Below are positions 1-8,838 of a DNA stretch of 64,000 nt, piece by piece (positions within the stretch are counted from its first letter, which is position 1; every line of letters begins with the position of its first letter). The stretch spans positions 12,056-76,055 of the forward strand of contig CAZGPI010000006.1 of NCBI GenBank assembly GCA_964527595.1, in the 5' to 3' direction. A program made the position numbers and the translations under genes. Below the pieces are notes generated by a model, which was not told the DNA's origin, ran no database searches, and saw nothing but the letters and a program-made list of their open reading frames with translations. Source of the DNA: GWF2-38-10 sp964527595. Its GTDB lineage: Bacteria; Babelota; Babeliae; Babelales; RVW-14.

Positions 1-236
1 TGTGGCGCAAGGTCGAGCGGTGTCTCGGTAGTTGCTGGTTGGCAAATATCGGCTCGAAGGATATTGACGTTGCGGATGGATTCTGTTGTCGTAGTAATTT
101 CTACGGTCTGTAATTGGTCAATGAAGCCTAAAACCTTTTGAATTTGTCCGGTGAAAAGGTCAATCTCATTTTCAGCCATGCTCAGGCCTGAGAGCTTTGC
201 GATTTTGAGCAATTCTTCTTTGTTAAATTCGGCCAT
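1..236 (-). CDS. gatC: Asp/Glu-tRNA amidotransferase subunit C (partial, C-terminus beyond window)
   Basis: The reverse strand from the ATG at 236 reads MAEFNKEELLKIAKLSGLSM, followed by a helical stretch and then NVNILRADICQPA, which matches the GatC pattern of a helical N-terminus and a conserved N-x-LR-x-D segment. GatC is the small chaperone-like subunit of GatCAB, which amidates misacylated Glu-tRNA(Gln) or Asp-tRNA(Asn) in the cytoplasm. About 78 residues are visible and the gene runs off the left edge, so the last roughly 20 residues are missing. It starts 12 bases after the MATE gene stop on the same strand, so the two may be co-transcribed; gatA and gatB would be expected further left but cannot be seen. 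Confidence 0.85.
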   Translation of the reverse strand, partial: MAEFNKEELLKIAKLSGLSMAENEIDLFTGQIQKVLGFIDQLQTVEITTTTESIRNVNILRADICQPATTETPLDLAP

Positions 237-248
237 GAATGTTCCTTA

Positions 249-1667
249 TCAGATTTTTCGATTTTGCCATTTGTGATTGCGCATTCGAAGTAAGAAAATG
301 AGGCCCATAACGCCGGTGGCAAGGTAGAAAGATCCGTAAATTAGTGTAAAGCGTAGGGCTTGACTTTGAATGGGCAAATGGCTTATGAGATATGAGCAAG
401 GGAAGAAGAAAACGATACAGGCGATAAATCGTCCAAACATGACTGTTTTTACGTCACCGGCTCCGCGTAATGCTCCAGAAAGAACAACTTGAGTAAAGTC
501 AAAAATAACCAACAAACTAATGTACGGTAATACTTTAGAAGCAAAGGAAGCCAATTCATGGGTTTTATCAAAAAAACTGATGAAAAAGCTTGATCCAATA
601 CATAGAATGATTAGTGATGGAATGACGGTTGCCGCCGTAAGTAAAAGAACTTTTTTAATATTGGCACTTGCGCCATCAGGGTCCTGAGCGCCCAATTTAT
701 TGCTTACCAGAAATGCGATAATTTGTCCGGACGCCATGGCCGGAATAAAAGCAAGACGTTCAAGATTCCAGACAATTGAATATGAAGCAATAGCAACAGT
801 GCCCATTGGAGCGATCATACTGATGAGCCATACATATGACCAAGCAACAAGGCTTTTATCAATAATTATTGGCCAGCTCATATTAAGCAAATGAATGACG
901 CGCTTAAAGCTGAAAATGGAGAAAAAGGTTTTATTAAAATATTTTTTACATTCAGGTGTGATTAGAATATACGTAATTGCTATGACATTCATGAGCATGA
1001 ACTCTATTACCGTTGCAATGGCGATGCCGTTTTGGCCGAGTTCAGGGATTCCAAATCCGCCAAATGCAAGCAATGGGGCGATGAGGATATAGAACCCAAC
1101 ACCAAAAGCGGTCAAAAACATAGGCATGCGTGTGTTTTTGATGGTACGCATGAAGCCAATAAAGGCCATAATGGTGAACATGAAAAAGAACCCAAGGGAT
1201 TTAATACGTAAAAAAGAAGCACCAATTTTAATCATCGAGGTAGGGACGCCAAGCATCTTGAATATTAGTTCAGCACCTATGAGAATGATGAAAAACTGCA
1301 AAAAACCCAAAAAGCACGTTGTCCAAAATGTATCGCCAAGACCTTCTCCGCACGCTTCGTATTCTTGCCGCCCGTTGTAGCGCCCGTAAATTGCTATCAT
1401 GGCAACCGGAATTGCTTCTGCAAGCTTTACAAGCGTATTGAGAAAGGTTGCGGCCATGCCGATTGCGCCATAGGTGTTTATCGAATTGAGTTGGGCCGTA
1501 AGGTAAGAATCGTAGAGTGGTGGGAGTACGACAAAGACGATGGCCGTTATTAATTCGGGCAGCCAATACGAAAGGATGCTTTTAAGGGAATCACCCTTGG
1601 ATAATTTTTTAAGTGCTTGATTGACCATTCCTTGCCCTATCTTCTTTTTCGACCCACGTTTATGCAC
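249..1667 (-). CDS. MATE family multidrug/cation antiporter
   Basis: This 472-residue polytopic protein has about twelve hydrophobic segments arranged as two similar halves, the layout and length of the MATE (NorM/DinF) family. The first helix pair carries LPPLYDSYLTAQL and the second half repeats a related pattern (WPIIIDKSLVAWSYVWLISM). MATE proteins export drugs or metabolites across the inner membrane using Na+ or H+ gradients; the substrate here cannot be predicted. The N-terminus is basic (MHKRGSKKK), consistent with a cytoplasmic start. The gene lies just upstream of gatC. A terminator hairpin lies between it and the next upstream gene, so it probably has its own promoter. Confidence 0.85.
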   Translation of the reverse strand: MHKRGSKKKIGQGMVNQALKKLSKGDSLKSILSYWLPELITAIVFVVLPPLYDSYLTAQLNSINTYGAIGMAATFLNTLVKLAEAIPVAMIAIYGRYNGRQEYEACGEGLGDTFWTTCFLGFLQFFIILIGAELIFKMLGVPTSMIKIGASFLRIKSLGFFFMFTIMAFIGFMRTIKNTRMPMFLTAFGVGFYILIAPLLAFGGFGIPELGQNGIAIATVIEFMLMNVIAITYILITPECKKYFNKTFFSIFSFKRVIHLLNMSWPIIIDKSLVAWSYVWLISMIAPMGTVAIASYSIVWNLERLAFIPAMASGQIIAFLVSNKLGAQDPDGASANIKKVLLLTAATVIPSLIILCIGSSFFISFFDKTHELASFASKVLPYISLLVIFDFTQVVLSGALRGAGDVKTVMFGRFIACIVFFFPCSYLISHLPIQSQALRFTLIYGSFYLATGVMGLIFLLRMRNHKWQNRKI

Positions 1668-1721
1668 CTAAAGATTTTAGCCATTTTTGAGAGCCTGTAA
1701 AGGAAAAAGTAATGTTTTAGT

Positions 1722-1777
1722 CATAAATAGGAGAGGGCGTCACCGTTTTAAAACGGTGACGCCCTCTCCTATTTATG
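1722..1777. terminator. Perfect 56-nt palindrome, probable terminator
   Basis: Bases 1722-1777 form a perfect inverted repeat of 28+28 bases with its centre between 1749 and 1750 and no unpaired loop other than what the TTTTAAAA centre must open. It follows the stop codon of the minus-strand gene ending at 1793 and precedes the MATE gene. A T-rich stretch follows on the plus side, but only short T runs follow on the minus side, so terminator function on the minus strand is inferred. Confidence 0.65.
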
Positions 1778-1792
1778 GTTTGTTTTTATTTA

Positions 1793-3805
1793 CTATTCTT
1801 CTTCCTCTTCTACAGGTTCTTCAGCCTCTTCAGATGAATCTTCTTCGTCCGCGGTTACTTTCTCACCGATTGCTTCTTCCTCGTCTACGGCCGCTTCTTC
1901 TTCAACGGCTGCGACTTCTTCTTCTTCCGTTTGCTTTGGTTCTACGGCTTCTGGCTCAGCTTCTTCTGCCACTACCTCTTCTGCCGCTTCTGGCTCAGCT
2001 TCAGGTTCTGGTTGTGGTGCAACTTTTTTAACGGCAGGAACAACTTTTTTAATGCTCGTCGAAATAGCTTTTGAGATGGCTTTAGGTGCGATGACTGGGG
2101 TTATAACTTCTGGCATCTCTTCTGATGAAGCGGCTTCGGTGATTTCTGCGCTTACTTCCTCCACCTTTTCTTCAACCGGCGCAACGAGGTCAGTTGCTTT
2201 TGCTTGGAGCGACTCGGCCATTGCGGCAGCTTTTTCTTGGGCTTTTGCCTTAAGTAAGGTTTGAATTCCGGCGACGCCGCTTTCGTCAAATGCTGTTCTT
2301 AGTTCTTCCGGGGTTATGTCTAAACTGGAAGCTTTTTTTCCTAAATCAGAATTAAGTAATTTATCAAAGGCTACATCAGCTCCCTTTTTAGTAAGCAGAG
2401 CTTGCACCCCTGGTAGACCGCTTTCATCGAACGTTGCTCTAACCTCTTCTGGCGAGATCCCGAGTTCGTCTGCTTTTGGGCCGATTCTCTTAATCGCTTC
2501 TTCAAATGCTTTATCGGTGGCTACTTTTGTTGCGGCTTCTTTTGCTCCTTCAACGCCACCTTCTTGGTAAGCGCCTAGGGCTTTTTGAGCATCAGCACCC
2601 ATGCCTACTTTTGCCGCTTGCTCTACAGCAATTGAGCCTGCCAATGCAGTGCCTTTTTCGGCAATTAAGTTTTGTACAGCCTCCATTGCGCTTACTCCTG
2701 CAGGCGGAGCGGTGAACGTGGCTTTTAACTCAGCTTCGGTGATATTCGCCTTTTTTGCCTGTTCCATCAGAGGTTTGCCAGCTGGTGATTTCATGAATGC
2801 ATCATAAGCCAATCCCGCTCCTAGCGTACCAAGGCCGGTTGCTGCGACCAATCCCTTTGCACTTCCAGCTAGCGCACCTGCTTTCGCTTTCATTTTTTCG
2901 AAAAAGGTTAATTCGCCGGCATCCCTTCTGCGTTGCAAGTCGGCATCTTTTTCCTCTTTTGCCACTTTGGCCGCGGCGTCTCTCTCTGCTTTTGCTGCAG
3001 CTTTTTCAGCATTAAGAGCATCTTGTTCAGTTTTTTTTGTTGCCTTAATTTCATCCTGTTCTTTTTTCTTTTCGGCGGCAATCGCGGCTTTTTCGGCTTT
3101 GATAGCATCTTGTTCCGCTTTTTTTGTTGCATTAATTTCGGCTTGTTCTTTTTTCTTTTCAGCGGCGGCCAGCTTTGCTTCATCGGCCTTAACCTTATCG
3201 GCGGCTTTTTTTTCATCAGCAAGCGTTTTCGCCTCAGCTTTCTTTTCGTCAGCAAGAGCTTTAGCTGCTGCTTTTTTTTCGTCAGCAAGAGCTTTGGCCT
3301 CAGCGCCTTTTTCAGTCTTTAGAGCTTTAGCTTCGTCGGCCTTCACTTTAGCTTCAGCTTTCTTTTCGTCGGCAATAGCTTTGGCGGCGGCATCCTTTTC
3401 AGCTTTTAGGGCTTTAGCTTCGTCAGCCTTGGCTTTGTCGGCAGCCTTTTTTTCATCGGCTTTGGCCTTAGTTTCTACTTTTTTTGCTTCAGCAAGAGCT
3501 TTTGCTGCATCGGCTTTAGCCTTATCTGCGGCCTTTTTTTCGTCTGCTTTTATTTTATCAGCCGCTTTTTTTGCATCAGCTTTGGCTTTGTCGGCGGCTT
3601 TTTTTTCATCGGCCTTTATTTTATCGGCAGCTTTTTTTGCGTCAGCAGCCGCTTTGTCGGCGGCAGCTTTTTCTTTTTTTTGTGCCGTTTCTGCTGCTAT
3701 CTGGTCTGCTGTTTTTGCACATTTAAGTGTGTTACTTGTTGTTAGTGTTAGCGCAAAACAACACAATGCTATTGCACTAACGATTGAGTATTTTTTCATA
3801 AACAT
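1793..3805 (-). CDS. Exported Ala/Lys coiled-coil protein with three internal repeats and acidic tail
   Basis: I do not recognise a named family. The 670-residue product begins with a signal peptide (about 1-25) and continues with a TolA-like Ala/Lys/Asp/Glu coiled coil (about 30-290) built of near-identical KADEKKAADKAKAD-type units. A helical domain follows (about 300-540) with three related segments starting near 354 (ITEAELKATF), 450 (ISPEEVRATFDESG) and 497 (ITPEELRTAFDESG). The last 110 residues are proline- and glutamate-rich and strongly acidic. Charge is therefore partitioned along the chain. Start at 3805 or 3799; both have a nearby AAGG. The product probably spans or leaves the periplasm; function unknown. 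A long open frame on the opposite strand is only a shadow of this low-complexity coding. Confidence 0.8.
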   Translation of the reverse strand: MFMKKYSIVSAIALCCFALTLTTSNTLKCAKTADQIAAETAQKKEKAAADKAAADAKKAADKIKADEKKAADKAKADAKKAADKIKADEKKAADKAKADAAKALAEAKKVETKAKADEKKAADKAKADEAKALKAEKDAAAKAIADEKKAEAKVKADEAKALKTEKGAEAKALADEKKAAAKALADEKKAEAKTLADEKKAADKVKADEAKLAAAEKKKEQAEINATKKAEQDAIKAEKAAIAAEKKKEQDEIKATKKTEQDALNAEKAAAKAERDAAAKVAKEEKDADLQRRRDAGELTFFEKMKAKAGALAGSAKGLVAATGLGTLGAGLAYDAFMKSPAGKPLMEQAKKANITEAELKATFTAPPAGVSAMEAVQNLIAEKGTALAGSIAVEQAAKVGMGADAQKALGAYQEGGVEGAKEAATKVATDKAFEEAIKRIGPKADELGISPEEVRATFDESGLPGVQALLTKKGADVAFDKLLNSDLGKKASSLDITPEELRTAFDESGVAGIQTLLKAKAQEKAAAMAESLQAKATDLVAPVEEKVEEVSAEITEAASSEEMPEVITPVIAPKAISKAISTSIKKVVPAVKKVAPQPEPEAEPEAAEEVVAEEAEPEAVEPKQTEEEEVAAVEEEAAVDEEEAIGEKVTADEEDSSEEAEEPVEEEEE

Positions 3806-3904
3806 CCTTTTCCTTTTTTGAGATTAAACAGCACACTAATTTTATTATATAATACGTAACTGCAATTTTTCAATAAATCATCTCCTTTGCGATAAGGTCT
3901 CGTG

Positions 3905-5557
3905 TTAAATGGAAAGGCCGGTTCGTATTGCTCCAGATGGACGTGAGATATTAAAAATTTTAGCCAGGGTTGGGACAAGTTGGGTTATGTGTACCAATTG
4001 ATTGTGTTCTTTTTTTTCAATGGAGCCTGGACTGTACAAAATAAGCGGGACTTGGGTATCATATGCGTAGGCTGTTGTATGGCCGGTACCCGTGGCATAT
4101 TTAGCAATATATACATATGGATATGGCATGATAATAAGATCACCTGAACGCAGGGGGTGGTATTGGTTCTTATAATATTGCTCTAGATGGTTTTTTTCAA
4201 AGGCGATTGTATCAAGATCTTCTTTTGTCCAACATTCTTTAATCCCTTGTTGATTTTTGAGATATGTTTTAAGTTGCTCAAGAATGAGTTTTAGGGTTTG
4301 GGGGCTGAGTGGTTTTTGAGCTTTTTTATCTAAGAAAATTTGATTGTTTTTAAACATCGCAACTATTTTTTTAACGCCGAATTTTTGTTCAATGATTTGG
4401 TTCATTTCTTTTTTTAGGTTGCTTGAATTAAGTCTACCAGCTGAACTAAATCCTTGTGCTTTGAGTAGCTCGGGAATTGGACAACAACCATGATCGGCGG
4501 TTAACACAAAAAGGGCATTTTTTTTGCCGACTTTCTTTTGTGTGTAATTCATTAGATCTTCAAATTGCTTATCAAGGTGGTATAAAAGATCGGTTGATTC
4601 TAAGCTGTTTTGCCCATAAATGTGGCCAAGCATGTCATAGTTAGATATTGATACCCAAAGCATTAGGTGATTTTGTTTGGGTTTTAGGTCGTTGGCGTCG
4701 ATACATTTTTTACACAGGTCAATAATGGTTTTATTGGCCGATGGTGTTTCTTCGTACAAAAACGATTCTTCCTCGCCACCATTTGTATCAACGTTGCCAA
4801 GCGGTTGGGAAAGCTTGATGGTTTTGCTTGCAAGCGTTTCGTCACTGGCGGCAAATTCATAATTTTTGATGAATGGAATTTGATATTGGGTCGAGTTTTT
4901 ATTATAAAAAAGAGGCCAAAAGGTTGATGTAAGGTTAGCCAAGTTATATTGATGGTTAAATTCTTTAAGCCATTTTGGCAACGCATCAAAATATGCTTTA
5001 CTTGAGGTATATTGTTTGGCTTGATTATCAAACCATAATGCTTTGCCTAATTTGCCGGCCATGGCAATTGCTGAGCGTGGTTTATGGGCGATAGCATATA
5101 CAAAAAAGTTTTTTGATGGGTTTGATTTAAGTATTAGTTGATCAGAAAGTGTATCGACGAGGATGTGTTGTGCCGAAAATCCATAATCATACATACAATC
5201 TTTACCAAAAACGGCAGCTTTTTGTGTATCATCATCTCCAAAGTTGGTAAACGTTCCATCTTCTTCCAACCAACCATTAAGAACAACTCCGTGATCTTTT
5301 GCATAGGCTCCTGTACTGATTGTTGCATGTCCTGTTGCCGTAACCGGGTTGCCGTGTGGGTGATGGGCATTGGTGAAATTAACACCATTATTCAACATGG
5401 TTTTAAAGCCATAATTAAAGTTTGGTGATAGGCGTTCAAATGTGTGATAGGCAAGTTGATCGACGACAAAAACAACGGTGATTTTTGGGGTTGTTCCGCT
5501 TAAGGGCGCAACAAGAAATAAAAAACAGCTAATATATAAGTATTGTTTTTTGAACAT
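3905..5557 (-). CDS. Exported alkaline phosphatase/phosphodiesterase superfamily protein (PafA/NPP-like), copy 1
   Basis: The 550-residue protein has a signal peptide (1-21) followed by the alkaline phosphatase fold. The first metal aspartate is at VVDQLAYH (D33), the putative nucleophile threonine lies in NPVTATGHATISTG (about 70-83), a second metal motif is TADHG near residue 355, and a histidine ligand is in GTGHTTAYAYDTQVP near 495. These are the features of PafA-type phosphomonoesterases and nucleotide pyrophosphatases, which release phosphate from monoesters or diesters outside the cytoplasm. The start is supported by AAGGAG eight bases upstream. Its paralogue ends up just upstream on the same strand with an 11-base spacing, so they form an operon from tandem duplication. 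Exact substrate is unknown. Confidence 0.8.
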   Translation of the reverse strand: MFKKQYLYISCFLFLVAPLSGTTPKITVVFVVDQLAYHTFERLSPNFNYGFKTMLNNGVNFTNAHHPHGNPVTATGHATISTGAYAKDHGVVLNGWLEEDGTFTNFGDDDTQKAAVFGKDCMYDYGFSAQHILVDTLSDQLILKSNPSKNFFVYAIAHKPRSAIAMAGKLGKALWFDNQAKQYTSSKAYFDALPKWLKEFNHQYNLANLTSTFWPLFYNKNSTQYQIPFIKNYEFAASDETLASKTIKLSQPLGNVDTNGGEEESFLYEETPSANKTIIDLCKKCIDANDLKPKQNHLMLWVSISNYDMLGHIYGQNSLESTDLLYHLDKQFEDLMNYTQKKVGKKNALFVLTADHGCCPIPELLKAQGFSSAGRLNSSNLKKEMNQIIEQKFGVKKIVAMFKNNQIFLDKKAQKPLSPQTLKLILEQLKTYLKNQQGIKECWTKEDLDTIAFEKNHLEQYYKNQYHPLRSGDLIIMPYPYVYIAKYATGTGHTTAYAYDTQVPLILYSPGSIEKKEHNQLVHITQLVPTLAKIFNISRPSGAIRTGLSI

Positions 5558-5567
5558 GTGTTTCTCC

Positions 5568-7181
5568 TTAAAAACCCGGTAAAATATTAAATGGAGATGC
5601 CGATGGTTTTGTTATATGTAATAAGCGGGCAAGTGTACATGGGATTTGTTGTATGCATATCTTTTCTTCAATAATCTTATGATTGAGTTTGCCAGGTTGG
5701 TAAAAAATCAGCGGGACATGTGTATCGCAATCATAAGGTGTGCAATGTGATGTTCCTGTTGCATAATGAGTGATTTGGCAATATGGGGCTGGCTGGCAGA
5801 GAATTTCACCCGTTCGGCCGGGAAATAGTTGCGTCTTATAAAAACTGGCAAATTGGTTGAGTCGGACATTTTTTGTGGCAAGTTCTTGATAGGTCCACGC
5901 ATCTTTGATGCCGGGATATTTTTTCAGAAAGTCTCGCAATGCAATAAGGACGGCATTTTGTGTTTTGGAGTCAAGGGAACTAAGTCTTTCGTGGTTAAGC
6001 CAAAACGAATTTGGTTCAAATGCTTTGACGATATCTGATATTTTGAAAGTTTTTTCAATTTCTTCATTCATCGCTTTAATGATAGTATTCGCCATGATTC
6101 TTCGTGCCGATGTAAAACCTTTGAGCCGTTGAATTTCTGGTATTGGGGCAATGCCATGATCGGCTGTCAAAACGAGTAGGCAGTTGCTCGCACCGACTTT
6201 TCTGTGTAAAAACGTTATAAAATCATTCAATTGTCGGTCAAGATGATAAATAGTATCAGTAGATTCTAGGCTATCGGGCCCAAAAAGATGGGTAAGTAAA
6301 TCAAGCTGACTTAACGAAACCCACAATAACATCCGATCATTTGTTTGGGTGTCCAGGTTTTTATTAACACATTTTTTTGCAAGGTCCAATAGCATTTTGT
6401 TTGCTATTGGTGTTCTAATTAAAAAGGAAAAAGGCGAGGTTGGTTTTTCGGTGAGTGTTGAGGCTGAATTATTGACATAGCTTTCATTGGCTCCGGCAAA
6501 TTTATAGTTTCTTATATAAGGATAATTGTATTCAGGGGCATCCAACTTAAAACATGGTTGCCAGGTGTATCCAGTGTATTGGGTGTTAATGCTTTTATTA
6601 AATTCTCTCACCCATAGTGGAATATCATCAAAGTATTTTTTACTTGAAGCAAAACAGCCTTGTTGTTCATCAAACCACAAAGCTTTGCCCATTTTGCCAG
6701 CAATAGCAATTGCCGGATAAGATTTTATGCTGAGAGCAAATACTTTTGTTGGCGTGCTTGGCGTAGTAAATTGTAAAAATTGGTCCGATAAATTATCGAC
6801 CATTGCATGGTGGTCAGACTTAGCGACTATCGGATCTGGGTCTGTTTCAAAACGAACCTTGTTCCCTTGTTGGTCGAGCCATTGATTGGTTACGCCACCA
6901 TGATCTTTTGGATAGCAGCCTGTGCTTAGGCTATTGTGTCCGGTTGTTGTTTCTGGAATGCCGTGAGGGTGGATAGCGTTTGTGTATACAATTCCGTTAT
7001 CTAAAAGTTTTTTAAATCCATAGTTAAAGTTTTTCTGAAGTTTTGGAAAATAATGATAAGCAAATTGATCAATAACAATAACAACGGTAATTTTAGGAGC
7101 CTGATTTGGTGCCGAGTAGCACAGATGCCAAGAAAATAAGAAGGCAAGTAATTGAGACGTTTTCTGCCAGGTAAGGTTCAT
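5568..7181 (-). CDS. Exported alkaline phosphatase/phosphodiesterase superfamily protein (PafA/NPP-like), copy 2
   Basis: This 537-residue paralogue of the next gene has a signal peptide (about 1-24), the metal aspartate in VIDQFAYH (D38), a threonine cluster in IPETTTGHNSLSTG (about 75-88) for the nucleophile, TADHGIAPIPE in the middle and ATGTSHCTPYDCDTHVP near the C-terminus. The two proteins align along their whole length, including N-FNYGFKK-L-NG and ALWFD. An AAAGGA stands upstream of the ATG. It is the first gene of the two-gene unit and reads away from the plus-strand gene at 7365. A role in scavenging phosphate or nucleotides from host material is inference. Confidence 0.8.
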   Translation of the reverse strand: MNLTWQKTSQLLAFLFSWHLCYSAPNQAPKITVVIVIDQFAYHYFPKLQKNFNYGFKKLLDNGIVYTNAIHPHGIPETTTGHNSLSTGCYPKDHGGVTNQWLDQQGNKVRFETDPDPIVAKSDHHAMVDNLSDQFLQFTTPSTPTKVFALSIKSYPAIAIAGKMGKALWFDEQQGCFASSKKYFDDIPLWVREFNKSINTQYTGYTWQPCFKLDAPEYNYPYIRNYKFAGANESYVNNSASTLTEKPTSPFSFLIRTPIANKMLLDLAKKCVNKNLDTQTNDRMLLWVSLSQLDLLTHLFGPDSLESTDTIYHLDRQLNDFITFLHRKVGASNCLLVLTADHGIAPIPEIQRLKGFTSARRIMANTIIKAMNEEIEKTFKISDIVKAFEPNSFWLNHERLSSLDSKTQNAVLIALRDFLKKYPGIKDAWTYQELATKNVRLNQFASFYKTQLFPGRTGEILCQPAPYCQITHYATGTSHCTPYDCDTHVPLIFYQPGKLNHKIIEEKICIQQIPCTLARLLHITKPSASPFNILPGF

Positions 7182-7364
7182 AGTGTCCTTTCATAAATTT
7201 CTTTTTTCGTTAAATGTCTCCCCCGCAATTAACGATATGGTTATATTTATTACATTGTATACTCTGCTTGATCAATAAAAGGTATAAAACGTGGTATGTT
7301 TAATCGTATTGGGCTAAAATAAGGCATTATTGAATTTAGGAAAATGGGTTGTCGTGAGGCTTTT

Positions 7365-8384
7365 ATGAAAAAAATAGGCGTAGTGATTTTCTTTTTACTT
7401 TCAGTCATTCGGCTTACTGCATTAAGTGTTTATATTACTAATGACAATGCAGATATGGTTAATGGGAAAAAGATATGCATACGATTGAGTTTCGATCCAG
7501 GCGAAGCTGCAATTTATAAAGATACCCTTTGTTTGTCGGTTGATACCCCCGAGCTTGAGCTTAAGGGGTGGCGTACAACGGCACAGGCGCCAGTAATTTA
7601 TGTGGCGAATTTCAAAAAAAACTCCAGACTTTTTACCGAGTCGTTTAACTTAGAAATTCTTATTGATTTTGCAAGTAAAGAAAAGCAAAAACAAATCAAA
7701 GCATTACAAGAATCTTATTTAAGTATTTCCTTGTTAATGTTGACCAAATCAGGGGAAAATAGGGCTGTAAATGTTATGACCCCGCTTAAAGCATTAGATA
7801 TTGCAGTTGATTTTTCATTAGCCACCACATCAACGACATTGCCTCTTTATTCAGAATATACATCGACCTTGTTGCCATACCAGCGTTCATTTGAGTTTTT
7901 TAATCGTACGAAGCGCTTTGTCGGTAAGCAAGATGTTAATGAAGTTCTCGTAATAGATCGTACGAAGGATCTTGGGGCGGTTTTGCGTCAGCAAGTTTTC
8001 GCTTTATTCTCATTGTTTCCATTCTATAAGGTTTATGGAGTGTTCTGGGTGCTTTGGTTGCTACTGATCTTTTGTTTGTTTTACCCATCGGCTCATTTTG
8101 TCGCGCTTTTGTCCCGACGTTTGTATGGTGAGTTATTTGCCTTGATAAATGTATTTTTGATAACCAGTTCTTGGTGGTTGTTACGCGCTTATATTGCACC
8201 ACATGTTTGGTATGGGATAATGTGTGCTTTTTGTGTTCCAGGCTCATGTTACTATTTGTGGGGTGGTACCAAGACGTTTCTTGGTCGAATTAAGGTATTG
8301 ATAGGAATCATTTTTGCGGTTGCATTTTTGCCATTACTGGCATTGGCATATATGCATAATAATTTTGATTTACTCTTAAAATAA
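7365..8384 (+). CDS. Unrecognised exported-domain membrane protein
   Basis: I do not recognise this family. From the ATG at 7365 (GAGG seven bases upstream; an upstream ATG at 7344 is possible) the 339-residue product starts with a signal peptide (MKKIGVVIFFLLS...). It then has a beta-rich exported domain of about 180 residues and at least four hydrophobic segments in the C-terminal third (KVYGVFWVLWLLLIFCLFY, then LFALINVFLITSSWWLL and two more). The layout, an exported beta domain followed by a membrane bundle, loosely recalls DsbD-like or BatD-like proteins, but no CXXC or other diagnostic motif is visible. It is monocistronic, divergent from the phosphatase pair, and ends in a shared terminator. 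Confidence 0.65.
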   Translation: MKKIGVVIFFLLSVIRLTALSVYITNDNADMVNGKKICIRLSFDPGEAAIYKDTLCLSVDTPELELKGWRTTAQAPVIYVANFKKNSRLFTESFNLEILIDFASKEKQKQIKALQESYLSISLLMLTKSGENRAVNVMTPLKALDIAVDFSLATTSTTLPLYSEYTSTLLPYQRSFEFFNRTKRFVGKQDVNEVLVIDRTKDLGAVLRQQVFALFSLFPFYKVYGVFWVLWLLLIFCLFYPSAHFVALLSRRLYGELFALINVFLITSSWWLLRAYIAPHVWYGIMCAFCVPGSCYYLWGGTKTFLGRIKVLIGIIFAVAFLPLLALAYMHNNFDLLLK

Positions 8385-8394
8385 AAAGACAAAA

Positions 8395-8422
8395 AAAAGC
8401 GGGCGACGAATCGCCCGCTTTT
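8395..8422. terminator. Bidirectional intrinsic terminator
   Basis: A 12-bp stem (8395-8406 with 8411-8422) and a CGAA loop has A/T runs on both sides. It sits between the convergent genes at 7365-8384 and 8428-8778 and can serve both. Confidence 0.85.
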
Positions 8423-8427
8423 CAAAT

Positions 8428-8778
8428 TTATGGTTTAAATTGTCCTTTTTCGGTGTCAGCTTTTCTGAATTTGTCTCGTTGGCGCTCTTTTTCTTTTTTA
8501 ATAAGCGTTGTCATTTTATCAATTGTTGCATCGATAACAAGGTACATGTCGGGCCCCTCATTGTGTGAATGAAGGTCGTGCGAAGGTGTTTTGAGATGCA
8601 ACTCTACCGCGTGATGTGGGTGTTGTTTGTTTGCTTTGAGCCAAAGTTCAGCATATAAAGGAGTCTGATTACCTTCGGCTTTGAGGAGGGTCAAAAATTT
8701 ATCAAGTTTTTGCAGGGCATGCTCTTCTATTACCGGTGAATGTGGCATATTGTGGAATGTTATTTTTGTTTTTATCAT
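8428..8778 (-). CDS. hpf: Ribosome hibernation factor, short HPF/RaiA type
   Basis: The 116-residue product (start MIKTKITFHNMP, chosen because AAGGAG lies five bases upstream of this ATG at 8778; a longer frame begins at 8802) has the beta-alpha-beta-beta-beta-alpha pattern of the S30AE/HPF family. It includes HAVELHLKTPSHDLHSHNEG and the final helix IDATIDKMTTLIKKEKER with its basic face. HPF binds the 30S decoding centre and inactivates or dimerises ribosomes in slow growth. The C-terminal dimerisation domain of the long form is absent. It follows lptB and der on the same strand and is probably their operon partner. Confidence 0.85.
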   Translation of the reverse strand: MIKTKITFHNMPHSPVIEEHALQKLDKFLTLLKAEGNQTPLYAELWLKANKQHPHHAVELHLKTPSHDLHSHNEGPDMYLVIDATIDKMTTLIKKEKERQRDKFRKADTEKGQFKP

Positions 8779-8838
8779 CGCTTCTCCTTCATTGCTTGTC
8801 ACGTTTATGTGACCTGTCGGTTTAGTTTTGATCGCTAT

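Noticed and set aside
2967..3821. Long plus-strand open frame of 284 codons opposite the Ala/Lys coil gene
   Set aside because: It is the antisense shadow of a low-complexity gene, has Ala/Ser/Phe-only composition and no ribosome site.
7344..7364. Upstream ATG start for the membrane protein at 7365
   Set aside because: The signal peptide begins at MKKIGVV and has GAGG at proper spacing; the longer start adds MGCREAF without support.
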